Positions 55,304 through 64,000 of a DNA stretch of 64,000 nucleotides are shown one piece after another. The position numbers and the translations under genes were made by a program. How positions within the stretch are numbered: the first letter of the stretch is position 1; every line of letters begins with the position of its first letter. The notes below the pieces were generated by a model that saw only the letters and a list, made by a program, of their open reading frames with translations, searched no databases and was not told the origin of the DNA. The stretch comes from Saccharofermentans sp. (GTDB lineage Bacteria > Bacillota > Clostridia > Saccharofermentanales > Saccharofermentanaceae), in assembly GCA_016292135.1 (NCBI GenBank), contig JAEFAZ010000003.1:124001-188000 (forward strand), in the 5' to 3' direction.

Positions 55304-58300
55304 TCATTGTTTGACGACCCACTCGCCGGGGTTCTTCGACAGGTTATTACGTGTCCTTGTCCTGAAGATAAGGCTGAAGACCTTCGTGTTATAGGTGTCT
55401 ACCAATTCGTCGTAGAGTTCCCCGTTCCTCGTTGCATAAGTGGAAGAATTCGCGAACTCCTTTACCTTCAGCGTAGACTTGACGATCTTCCAGCTTACAA
55501 GGGTTCTGGCTGTCGTGTACTTATGCCGCTTGCTGTCATTTGCCACGGCTTTTATCGCCTCATTGTAGATCTGTTCACACTTGTTGATATCAGCATCCGG
55601 CATCCGGTTATGCGCATCCATCGCGGATGTGTAATTCGTTCCGTCATAATCCAGATATTCATTACAGAAGATCTCTCTGGGTTTGGTGTCGTATCTTAAG
55701 CAGAAGAGTCTCCAATGGTAAGGATCCGGGCAATTCGAACCGCACAGATGGTTCTTGGCCTGCTTGGTCATGAGCTCCAGATATTCCCTGATGTAAGGAG
55801 CACCCTTTCCGTAGAACTCATTTAGGAAGAACTCGAGTTCCTTCTCCCAATCAGCGTTGGGATCTTCGAGCAATGTTGCTCCCATATAGAGCCTGATGTC
55901 ATCGAACTCCGTATTGCAGTCCAGATGCCTGTCATTGCTCTGCAGGTAGATGCCTTTTACGCCGATCTGCTTATAGTATTTAATGTCATGTATAAGGGCT
56001 GAGACGTTGGCATAAGGCGTAATGGTGGAATACCAGTTAGCGTTATAATCCCAGATCCAAAGCTGTCCGCCGCCTGCTTTGCAGAGATCAGCCCACTGTT
56101 TCAGATATGCGCCGTCTTCCTTGTTCCTCTGGCAGACCTGATCGTTGCAGTCATGTGCATAGCAACGGTTGATCGCAGCATATCTTACGATGACATGATC
56201 ATTGATCTTAAGTCCCTTGGGCGGCTTCAAAGTGTGATCGTAAGCCAGTGTGTCGATGTAGACATTCTGGTATTTGCCGTCCTTATGGATCTGCTCTGAA
56301 ACCCAGTTGCAAAGATCGATGTAAAGGGGTGAGTCTCCGCCCCAGAAAGCCCAGTCTTTGTCGATCTCATCGGATTTGTATTTCTTCATGAAATCCGTAC
56401 AGGAACTGCACTTACACCATTCCGAATTATCAGCCTGGCAGAGGGAGATGATCTGCATGGGTGCCGATGCATCGTACACCTTGCTGTTAAGTATCTTATA
56501 GACATGCTCTAAGATGTGCTGACGGGCCTTCGCATTAGAAAGGCAGGGCTGAGTCCTCTGTCTTACCCCGCCGATAAGTGAGAACCACTCAGGGTGCACC
56601 TTAAAATCCGCCTCCGTCAGATACTCGTATAACAGAGTATGTACCTGACCCGGATGAATACTCGCAGGATACAAGCTTACGCTCTCAGGATCGTAGAGAT
56701 ACCATCTCTGGTATGCTGTACCGAAGTTCGCGAAGTAACCGTTGAGACCATGTGCGATATCGAACATGCAGTTCTCGCCGTCAGCTACGGTACCATATGC
56801 AGCATCGATATCAGAGAATACGAAAGGACGCTGATAATCATAATTGATGTCCTTCTCGTACTTGAACTTCTTCTGGTTCGTTTTGTATCCGTCCTCGAAT
56901 GAGAGCCAGTAGTAACCGCCACAAAGCGACAGGAACTTTGCTGAGCCGTCGATGACTCCGCGCTTGCCCTTACCTGTGATCGAGATACCGGAATCGTAGG
57001 AGTATATCTTATATGCTCCGTCAGAAGAATACTTCATCGTACCGTGTGCACGGTTCCTGGTGTTGCCCAGCGAGATCTCAAAACCCTTGCTTCCCTTTGT
57101 AACTGAATCGTTGATGATCTCAGGAGTATAGTTTTCAACTCTTGCGATATATGTCTGAAGACCCTTGGCTGCGTATTTCTCATATTCGGAAGCTGATGCC
57201 GGAATAACGATAACTGCCTTGGGCATGTCTTTCGTGTACTTGCTGTTCTTGTATGTCGAGATATCGCCGTCATCACCGGGATCTTCAGACACGCTGCCTG
57301 CATAAGGAGCATAGGCTTTTGCGCCGCCGCCGTATGTCAGCATCCTCTTTACGAGGTCCTTGAGGCTGCTTCTGAATTCAGAGCCGGCAAGGATCGCATT
57401 GGCATAACTCTCGCAGCTGTATGTAACGAGCGAGCTGATGTTATCGGAACCGTTCTTGATAACGATCTTAGCCTGTGTCTTAAGACAGGTTATGGGAATG
57501 TTCTTGAACTCTATACGGTAGAGTCCCGTATCTTCCTGCTTTTCGAAGTTCTTCGAATCTACTTTCACTGTTACGGTCTTGCCGTCATCACCCGCATAGC
57601 TCATCTGAGCGGAAATGTTGCCGGAAGGCGCAGTCTTGAATGAAGCGTATGCGATGAAGTCAACCGGATTATCGAACTCCAGTGCGACCTTTTCGATCCA
57701 TGCCGTGGCAGAAGTAAGCACGTTTGTCTTAAGACATGTTGCTGCTGAAGTTACAAGCTTCGTTCCCAGTTTCTTCTGGTCGGATGTCAGCTTCGCATTT
57801 GCAAGGTTGTTCGTATTCCTTCCGAAAAAGGTCTGGGCAGCCGCACCGTAGTTGAGCATGTCTACCATCAGGGCACACTGCTTCAGATCCGCTTCCTTGG
57901 TCGAATTATCCTTGGCATTGATGACATCCATCGCATATTCCTTCAAGGAATAATATTGGGGATCACTTGCGTATGCCTGGTTGCCGCTCCTGCATAAGAA
58001 CTCGCTCTTGATCCTGCTGCCGATCTGGACTGCAGTTACCTTGTCATAGACGAAACGGTACTGCTTGGTGGAAGCATCGTAGGTATAGTCCGTCAGTGTT
58101 ACGGTATCCCAGGTATATGCTGCTCCCGCACCGCTGAACTTTTCGATCGATACACGAAGCTTGGGTTCCGTAAAACTGCCTGACTCGTTGATCTTTACGT
58201 TATAAACTACCGTAAGATCCTTCTGCGGAGCACATTCTATGTTCCAAAGCACATCGATGGGCTGTGTTGCCGCTGCCGACACAACTGTTCCGGCGTATCC

Positions 58301-58363
58301 GGGAATTATCATTCCGAGAGCAAGGAGCAAGCTGCTTAATTTTTTACTGATCGAATTTTTCAC
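55304..58363 (-). CDS. Secreted DUF4838-like protein with N-terminal duplicated module
   Basis: SLCQADNSEWCKCSSCTDFMKKY...YIDTLAYDHTLKPPKGLKIND...GGGQLWIWDYNANWYSTITPYAN. Confidence 0.8.
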   Translation of the reverse strand: MKNSISKKLSSLLLALGMIIPGYAGTVVSAAATQPIDVLWNIECAPQKDLTVVYNVKINESGSFTEPKLRVSIEKFSGAGAAYTWDTVTLTDYTYDASTKQYRFVYDKVTAVQIGSRIKSEFLCRSGNQAYASDPQYYSLKEYAMDVINAKDNSTKEADLKQCALMVDMLNYGAAAQTFFGRNTNNLANAKLTSDQKKLGTKLVTSAATCLKTNVLTSATAWIEKVALEFDNPVDFIAYASFKTAPSGNISAQMSYAGDDGKTVTVKVDSKNFEKQEDTGLYRIEFKNIPITCLKTQAKIVIKNGSDNISSLVTYSCESYANAILAGSEFRSSLKDLVKRMLTYGGGAKAYAPYAGSVSEDPGDDGDISTYKNSKYTKDMPKAVIVIPASASEYEKYAAKGLQTYIARVENYTPEIINDSVTKGSKGFEISLGNTRNRAHGTMKYSSDGAYKIYSYDSGISITGKGKRGVIDGSAKFLSLCGGYYWLSFEDGYKTNQKKFKYEKDINYDYQRPFVFSDIDAAYGTVADGENCMFDIAHGLNGYFANFGTAYQRWYLYDPESVSLYPASIHPGQVHTLLYEYLTEADFKVHPEWFSLIGGVRQRTQPCLSNAKARQHILEHVYKILNSKVYDASAPMQIISLCQADNSEWCKCSSCTDFMKKYKSDEIDKDWAFWGGDSPLYIDLCNWVSEQIHKDGKYQNVYIDTLAYDHTLKPPKGLKINDHVIVRYAAINRCYAHDCNDQVCQRNKEDGAYLKQWADLCKAGGGQLWIWDYNANWYSTITPYANVSALIHDIKYYKQIGVKGIYLQSNDRHLDCNTEFDDIRLYMGATLLEDPNADWEKELEFFLNEFYGKGAPYIREYLELMTKQAKNHLCGSNCPDPYHWRLFCLRYDTKPREIFCNEYLDYDGTNYTSAMDAHNRMPDADINKCEQIYNEAIKAVANDSKRHKYTTARTLVSWKIVKSTLKVKEFANSSTYATRNGELYDELVDTYNTKVFSLIFRTRTRNNLSKNPGEWVVKQ

Positions 58364-58378
58364 AGTATCATCCTCCGC

Positions 58379-61375
58379 TTACTGTCCTGCTACCTTGTAT
58401 GTGACCGCATCAGGATCAAAATTAAATACCGTCGAATTAAATACGTTGTAATCGAGATACTTGTTCGGCGGATTATTCTTCGATCTCAGAGTAACAATAA
58501 CCTTTTTCCCAGGGGCCGCATAATCCGGATGCTTGATGACCGTCAGATCCGTCAAGTTGATTTTCTCGGGGACCTTAAGAGGATACTTGATCTTAGCAGG
58601 ATTGTTAAGCAAAGTATCTGAGAACTGTTCTTTTATTGACGGCATAGGCGGCATAAACATCTGAAAACCCCAGCCTGCAGTTGAATACAAAGCTCCTCCG
58701 CCTGATGCGGTATCCAACTCGCTTGCGTCCAAAGTAAAACGGTTGATATTTATATTCTTGGCCCATCGGCAATAATATGTTTTACCGTTTATTGTCTCGG
58801 GTTCAAAACAGTATTCGAAACTCGGATCATACTGTGCCTTGATCAGCATCGGAGTATAGTTACTCCTTATCTTCCATGTACAGTCAGTGATATTAACATC
58901 TCCGTACCATGCACTTCCGAAGTCAGTCCTGAAGGTAAGGAAATTTGTCGAATAGCTTGTTACTTTCTCAATATTCAAGGTTCCGAAACCGGAAGCAAGG
59001 ATTCCGAGATGTCCCATGGTCGAATTCTTTACGGTCATATTGTATACGCCCATGTGAGCATCTATACGGCTTAACGCACAGTTGTTTACAACAATATTCT
59101 TGCAGAAATTCGTGCCTGATGTTCCCCATCTCATTGTATCCAGGTAACCGGTCTTATCAACTTCGAGAGGAGCCACGGGACCGTTGTTGTACTTGTATGC
59201 GATATACTCAGGCGTATACTTATTTGTCTTTGCATTCTTACATCCATCAAGTGTGATGGCTATGCAATTTGTTGCCGTGAAATCATAAGGCGCAGTGGAA
59301 TCATTGTTATTCCCTTTGACATATGCTCTCAGATGGTTAGTCATGACACAGTCTTTCAGTGTTACATATGCGCAGTGATCCAAGGCGAAGAATCCGTATG
59401 TAGGCGCGCACTTTCTGGCATAGACATATACATCAGTACGCAGATAATTACCGTGGGTGTCATATCTGTCAACTTCCACCTTGCTCGTATTGTCAAATGT
59501 ATCGATCTCTTTGTCGAGATAATGCTTTACATTCTTAACAGTTACATTACAACGCGTTATTGATATGCCTCTGTAGATATATGTAGGCAGTTTCTGGTTA
59601 TTTACGATGGTCGTAAATGTACCGCCATTTACCGTAAGAGGTGTCTCATCGATTGTGTACTTGTAGATCGTATTGATCTTGCTCCAGTCCCACTGAACAG
59701 GAGACTTGCTGTCGATCGTACCGTTTTTATTTACAATGATAGGTTCGTTCTGAGCACGCGGCGGTGCGGAAGACGTATTGCTTCCGTTTCTTCCCCACCT
59801 CAGCTTAGACTGGGTGTAGATAACATAGAGAGCCTTCTCGTTGAAAGTTCCGGACAGTTTTGTCGTGCCCTTCTTGAACTCTTTGTTAATGTATGACTTG
59901 GCAAGCGACTCTTTCTGGCTGGGATAATTGGGATAGTTTCCGAGATTAGGATCTATACCGAGATAGGTACCCGTATCGGGATCCAAATACTTATATCCGT
60001 CACCTTTTGCACCTGTCGCATCGATAGTAAAGAGGAAACACTGACCTTCAGGGATATCATATCTGACAAGCTTACCATCTTTGTCATACACCTTGTTGTA
60101 ATCGAGATCTCTGTCGTCTATGGTAAACTTCGCATCTCCCCAGTCCGTATCTGTCAGGATCCTTCCGCCCTTAATGCTCCTGGTGTCCATATCCTTAACG
60201 AAGTAATGTGCGGAAAGGTCTGCTTTGACGGGAAGTTTCTTGGCATTAGCATAATCATGGGTCATTACGATCGCATAGTAATCGTCAACCGCGCCGTTTC
60301 CTACCGCGCCTAACTGACGGTATGTTACGCAGCCTGCAGGAAGTGTTGCCGCATATGCTCCGGCGGAAACACCGTATGCCAGCATCTTCTTTACGAGGTC
60401 TTTGACGTTATCGTCATATTTGCCGTCAAGGATCGCCTTTACATAGCTTTCACAGCTGTACGAAACCGTTGAGCTTATGGAAGTATTGCCGTCCTTTAAT
60501 ACAATGGTAAGAGCAGCCTTAAGATATCTTGAAGGGATATCCTTAAACTCGATCCTGTAGAGGCCTTCTGCCTTGTTATATTCGAAAGCGGAAGATGCAA
60601 CAGTTAATGTCTTGGCAGAACCTGTGTCTTCCGTATAAGAGACCTGAGCCTTCACATTTGACGAAGGAGCAGAATCAAATTTCGCATAGAGGATGAGATC
60701 TACCGGATTTTCGAAAGAAAGAGCGATCTTCTCTATCGATGCCTTTGCATCTGAAACAGCCGTCTTCGTTAAGCAGCTTGAAAGATTGGCATCAATCGAT
60801 GATGCCAACTTCTTCTGAGCGGCTGTCAGATCCTTATTGGCAAGATTGTTTGTGTTCTTGCCAAAATAGACCTGAGCGGCAGAGCCATAGTTAAGCATGT
60901 CAACTATGGCAGTGCACTGTTTCCTGATCTTGTCATTAGTAGACTTGCTGTAGAAATTAAGCAGGGTCATTGCATATGACTTGACCGATGTTTCCTTGGT
61001 CTTACTCTCATAAGCCGTATTACCGATGTTGGCACAAAGCTTTGCCTTGGCAACTTCAGTCATCTCGGCTGCGGAGACGCCGCGGAATGTGAATCTGTAC
61101 AAGCCGGTCTTTGTATCAGAAAAATCCGCCTGCTTGATCTCGGTCTTCTTGCCTCCGAAATCAACAATCAGGCGGACATTTGAAAAGTTCCCGGTTGAAT
61201 AGATCTTGCAATTGAAGATCATGTCAAAATCTTCCTGGAAATCATAAGATACGGTGATCTTAGCATCGAGTTCCTCAGCCGCTTTAACGGCTACTCCGGA
61301 AAAGACGCCGACGATGAGCACGACTGCCATAAAACAGACAGCAGCTCTGCGGCACAAAGCAGAAACAGTAGTCAT
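58379..61375 (-). CDS. Secreted right-handed beta-helix-like protein with the same N-terminal duplicated module
   Basis: MLNYGSAAQVYFGKNTNNLANKDLTAAQKKL parallels the 55304 protein; repetitive ITRCNVTVKNVKHYL / VTLKDCVMTNH / IVVNNCALSRI beta-helix rungs. Confidence 0.75.
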   Translation of the reverse strand: MTTVSALCRRAAVCFMAVVLIVGVFSGVAVKAAEELDAKITVSYDFQEDFDMIFNCKIYSTGNFSNVRLIVDFGGKKTEIKQADFSDTKTGLYRFTFRGVSAAEMTEVAKAKLCANIGNTAYESKTKETSVKSYAMTLLNFYSKSTNDKIRKQCTAIVDMLNYGSAAQVYFGKNTNNLANKDLTAAQKKLASSIDANLSSCLTKTAVSDAKASIEKIALSFENPVDLILYAKFDSAPSSNVKAQVSYTEDTGSAKTLTVASSAFEYNKAEGLYRIEFKDIPSRYLKAALTIVLKDGNTSISSTVSYSCESYVKAILDGKYDDNVKDLVKKMLAYGVSAGAYAATLPAGCVTYRQLGAVGNGAVDDYYAIVMTHDYANAKKLPVKADLSAHYFVKDMDTRSIKGGRILTDTDWGDAKFTIDDRDLDYNKVYDKDGKLVRYDIPEGQCFLFTIDATGAKGDGYKYLDPDTGTYLGIDPNLGNYPNYPSQKESLAKSYINKEFKKGTTKLSGTFNEKALYVIYTQSKLRWGRNGSNTSSAPPRAQNEPIIVNKNGTIDSKSPVQWDWSKINTIYKYTIDETPLTVNGGTFTTIVNNQKLPTYIYRGISITRCNVTVKNVKHYLDKEIDTFDNTSKVEVDRYDTHGNYLRTDVYVYARKCAPTYGFFALDHCAYVTLKDCVMTNHLRAYVKGNNNDSTAPYDFTATNCIAITLDGCKNAKTNKYTPEYIAYKYNNGPVAPLEVDKTGYLDTMRWGTSGTNFCKNIVVNNCALSRIDAHMGVYNMTVKNSTMGHLGILASGFGTLNIEKVTSYSTNFLTFRTDFGSAWYGDVNITDCTWKIRSNYTPMLIKAQYDPSFEYCFEPETINGKTYYCRWAKNININRFTLDASELDTASGGGALYSTAGWGFQMFMPPMPSIKEQFSDTLLNNPAKIKYPLKVPEKINLTDLTVIKHPDYAAPGKKVIVTLRSKNNPPNKYLDYNVFNSTVFNFDPDAVTYKVAGQ

Positions 61376-61670
61376 TTATAACCCTCCATACAGTCGCATT
61401 AAACCCCAACCTCAATACGACTATTTCCTCATAATGTGAACAATATATCACAATGTTCACAATTACGCAATATTATTTTCGATATTTTTCAAAATCGTGC
61501 CACAATATATAACAAAATATTTATTTTATTAATTAAAAATTAAATTTATTAATAACTTATTGCGCGAGTAGAATAAAATAATATACAAGAATAGCTTTTT
61601 ATGTTACAATTTCCGCCGTGGGGAAAACTCAATTGTGAAAACTATTTGAACAACATTAGGGGGGAATGTT

Positions 61671-62159
61671 ATGGATCCTGAAACTCTGAAAACATTTATC
61701 GGTCCTGCTATCGTAGTGGGATTTATCGTCATCATCGTCCTCTGCGTGATCGCAGACAAGAATTCCAACAAGAAATTCATAAAGAAGATCCAAGATCAGT
61801 ACAAGATCAAGGATCAGCTTAAGATGGTCAAGATCACCGAGAACAACGAGGTCATGATCGAGCAGAAGTCCGGCACGGTCGCAGGCTACAAGGTGTGGAA
61901 CATAAAAGATATCGTCTACATGGGCATGAACACCATCCCTTCGAAGGCGAACATGTACCAGCTCTCTTTCTGCTTCCTGGACGAGAACAAGAAAGTTATG
62001 CACGGCAACTATCTTACTCCTTCAAAAAAGCCGGTCCTTCAGTACAAGTTATCCACTTACGATGTAAGCAGGGAATCCGATCTTAACGAGATATACGATT
62101 TCTTAAAGAAATACAATCCTAACATCGGCCTCGTCAAGAACGGAAAGATAGAGGATTAA
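61671..62159 (+). CDS. Small membrane-anchored hypothetical protein
   Basis: N-terminal TM IVVGFIVIIVLCVIA; start preceded by AGGGGGGAAT. Confidence 0.7.
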   Translation: MDPETLKTFIGPAIVVGFIVIIVLCVIADKNSNKKFIKKIQDQYKIKDQLKMVKITENNEVMIEQKSGTVAGYKVWNIKDIVYMGMNTIPSKANMYQLSFCFLDENKKVMHGNYLTPSKKPVLQYKLSTYDVSRESDLNEIYDFLKKYNPNIGLVKNGKIED

Positions 62160-62263
62160 AAGCAATAAGATAAAGCCTTCTGCCCTGTTGTCCTAACGCC
62201 GGGATTTTGCTATTATTTAGGTACTTACGATTGGTAAGCAGTCTTTTATTCAGGAGGTTTTTT

Positions 62264-62635
62264 ATGGCAAAATTTGTATTATCAGAAGCAAAGAACGGCT
62301 ACAAATTCAATCTGGTCGCAACCAACGGTCAAGTCATCGCTACAAGCCAGATCTATAAGTCAGATGTAACCGCGAAAAAAGGCATAGAGTCTGTTTCGGC
62401 AAACGCACCTGTTGCAGGCATTGAAAACCAGACAGAGAAGGACTTTAAGACAGAAGTCAATCCCAAGTTCGAAGTCTATCAGGACAAGAAGGGTGAATTC
62501 CGCTTCCGCTTAAAGGCGAAGAACGGTCAGATCATCGCTACGAGCGAAGGTTATTCCAAGCTCGACAGCTGCCTCAAGGGGATCGCATCAGTTAAGAAGA
62601 ATGCTCCCGATGCAAAGATCGAAGAAGCAAAGTAA
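62264..62635 (+). CDS. YegP/DUF1508-like protein with two repeats
   Basis: YKFNLVATNGQVIATSQIYKS and FRFRLKAKNGQIIATSEGYSK. Confidence 0.9.
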   Translation: MAKFVLSEAKNGYKFNLVATNGQVIATSQIYKSDVTAKKGIESVSANAPVAGIENQTEKDFKTEVNPKFEVYQDKKGEFRFRLKAKNGQIIATSEGYSKLDSCLKGIASVKKNAPDAKIEEAK

Positions 62636-62652
62636 CTAACAAATATCTTTAT

Positions 62653-62693
62653 CGAAAAGAGGGGCGCTTCAACAAAGAGCGGCCCTCTTTTTT
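62653..62693 (+). terminator. Intrinsic terminator of the YegP-like gene
   Basis: AAAAGAGGG...CCCTCTTTTTT. Confidence 0.8.
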
Positions 62694-62708
62694 CGTCCGA
62701 AAAGCAGC

Positions 62709-63197
62709 TCACCCGGCTCTTTCGTCAGTTACAAAATGCTTTATTTCCGGCGACGGAGACTTAAGTTCAGTCCTGAAAAATTCAGGGTAAAAAGTGACCG
62801 GATCATCAGGTGAGACCCAGATGAGCCTTTCCCGGCTGCCGCCATCTGCAAAGCTTTCCGAGACCGGTTCAAAATCATCCGGAACCTACATATAAAAGAA
62901 ATAAGATATCTCATAGACAAGTTTTCCCTTATTCGAAGGAGAGTCCCCGTAAAAGTAATTTTCGTGGATAAATCCGAGCCTGTCGGGCTCCATCAGGACG
63001 CCTGTCTCTTCTGACACTTCACGGACCACGGCCTCCTCTGCGGTCTCTCCGAACCTGATCCTTCCGCCCACGGAATAAAGGTAGTCAGCCCGGTCGTTTC
63101 CGACCATCAGGAACTTGCCGTCTCTCATAATTATCGCGCCAACCCTGACGTTGATGAAGCCGTCTCCAACCGGCACCGTCATGTCCTTAGCCGTCAC
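62709..63197 (-). pseudogene. NUDIX hydrolase interrupted by an in-frame TAG at 62886-62888
   Basis: GRIRFGETAEEAVVREVSEETG NUDIX box; after the TAG the frame continues VPDDFEPVSESFADGGSRERLIWVSPDDPVTFYPEFFRTELKSPSPEIKHFVTDERAG. Confidence 0.8.
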
Positions 63198-63681
63198 TCT
63201 TCTTCACCTTTTTCTTTCTGATAACGGATATTACGAACACCACTGCCGATACGATAACGAAGCCGGCCGTGAAGTTGATAAACACATCCCTGTATGCGGA
63301 AGAAGCAAGTTCTGCAGTCATCCCTCTTAAGAATACGTAGAGAAATACCAGGAACATCGTCGGTATGTATACGATCAACACTTTAAGCCAATAGTTCCTG
63401 ATCTTGATATACTTAATGAGCGCAAAAGCGAGCACGATTATCAGCACCAGGACAGCCCTGTCCAGTTCGTGCCAGTTGCCGGAAGGATCTTCTTTAACCC
63501 CGCTTGCAAGATAAACGATACTGTTAACGATAGTCGCAACAGTATATAGCGCACAGTAAAGGAATACCGGCAGTTTCAGACAGCGGTTCCAGAAGGACTT
63601 AAAGCCCTTCGTATCCGGGTTTGGACGCGGATCTGACTTTTCAATATCATATTCATCTGACATATCTTTTCCCCCACACAA
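63187..63681 (-). CDS. Hypothetical four-TM membrane protein
   Basis: Hydrophobic segments; overlaps the NUDIX start. Confidence 0.6.
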   Translation of the reverse strand: MCGGKDMSDEYDIEKSDPRPNPDTKGFKSFWNRCLKLPVFLYCALYTVATIVNSIVYLASGVKEDPSGNWHELDRAVLVLIIVLAFALIKYIKIRNYWLKVLIVYIPTMFLVFLYVFLRGMTAELASSAYRDVFINFTAGFVIVSAVVFVISVIRKKKVKKSDG

Positions 63682-63687
63682 AAAAGA

Positions 63688-63806
63688 TCAGCTTTTCCCG
63701 TTCACATACTTATCGTATTTATAATTCGTCTCAACACATCGCTCTTGGCGTCGGACAAGTCCTCGTCGCTAAAAGCTCCTCAAGGAACTAGCAGAGCGAT
63801 GTGTTG
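63688..63806. repeat. Relic SLH-gene tail YKYDKYVNGKS* followed by palindrome P3
   Basis: Minus-strand codons 63688-63723; arms CAACACATCGCTCT 63732-63745 / AGAGCGATGTGTTG 63793-63806. Confidence 0.7.
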
Positions 63807-63818
63807 TTCCTCTGCGAT

Positions 63819-64000
63819 TTATTTGTTGTTAACATACTTATCGTATTTATAAAGGAACGTCACCATCTGGCGCCTCAGGCACTTGCCCTGCGGTTTGAAT
63901 GTGCCGTCTTCGTAACCTGCCAGGATCTTCTTGCCGGAAGCCCAGAGGGTCGCCTTGTAGAAGTAATCCGTAGATTTTACGTCATCGAATTTCTTCGCAT
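63819..64000 (-). CDS. 3' end of another SLH-domain surface protein (partial)
   Basis: Nearly identical at nucleotide level to 8947-9127; ends KYDKYVNNK*. Confidence 0.85.
   Translation of the reverse strand, partial: AKKFDDVKSTDYFYKATLWASGKKILAGYEDGTFKPQGKCLRRQMVTFLYKYDKYVNNK

Noticed and set aside
62886-62888. Pyrrolysine or other programmed recoding at the TAG
   Set aside because: No pyl genes, PYLIS-like context or family precedent for NUDIX recoding; a point nonsense mutation is the simpler reading. Kept only as something to check.

Overview
The window is bacterial and looks like a Clostridia/Bacillota genome; this placement is inference from gene content only. About 90% is coding. (1) 1-8640 is the right end of an integrated mobile element (prophage or ICE-like). 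It carries a leftward replication module (SF2 helicase, DUF669-like, Sak4-like ATPase, SMC/RecF-like ATPase), a Cro/CI-type switch with repeated TTCAC-N5-GTGAA operators, a NYN-domain protein and a tyrosine integrase. It ends exactly at the displaced 3' end of a tRNA gene. (2) 8640-26800 holds a large protease/LRR_5/Big_2/SLH surface protein, a lipoprotein, an NhaC-type antiporter, an EamA transporter, a polysaccharide deacetylase, a trimeric bifurcating-type [FeFe] hydrogenase and a BlaI/M56 pair. (3) 27361-41037 is a ten-gene, one-strand lipid-type cluster: CrtI/RetSat-like oxidoreductase, flavin/2Fe-2S reductase, CarS-like CDP-lipid synthase, PssA-like, Psd, UbiA-like, two Rph/PEP-synthase-like dikinases, an acyltransferase and an AMP ligase. 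It is my best candidate for an undescribed pathway. (4) 41348-64000 holds a CPBP protease, a second BlaI/M56 pair that shares operators with an LRR_5 lipoprotein, ald, an aldo/keto reductase, a three-gene surface-protein operon, a NUDIX gene interrupted by an in-frame TAG, and the 3' end of another SLH gene. The main non-coding signal is a set of symmetric half-site arrays. Two arrays, 24 kb apart, share a 12-bp half-site in alternating orientation at exactly 26-bp spacing. I saw no rRNA, intact tRNA or CRISPR array. All family calls are from reading sequence motifs; no database search was run.
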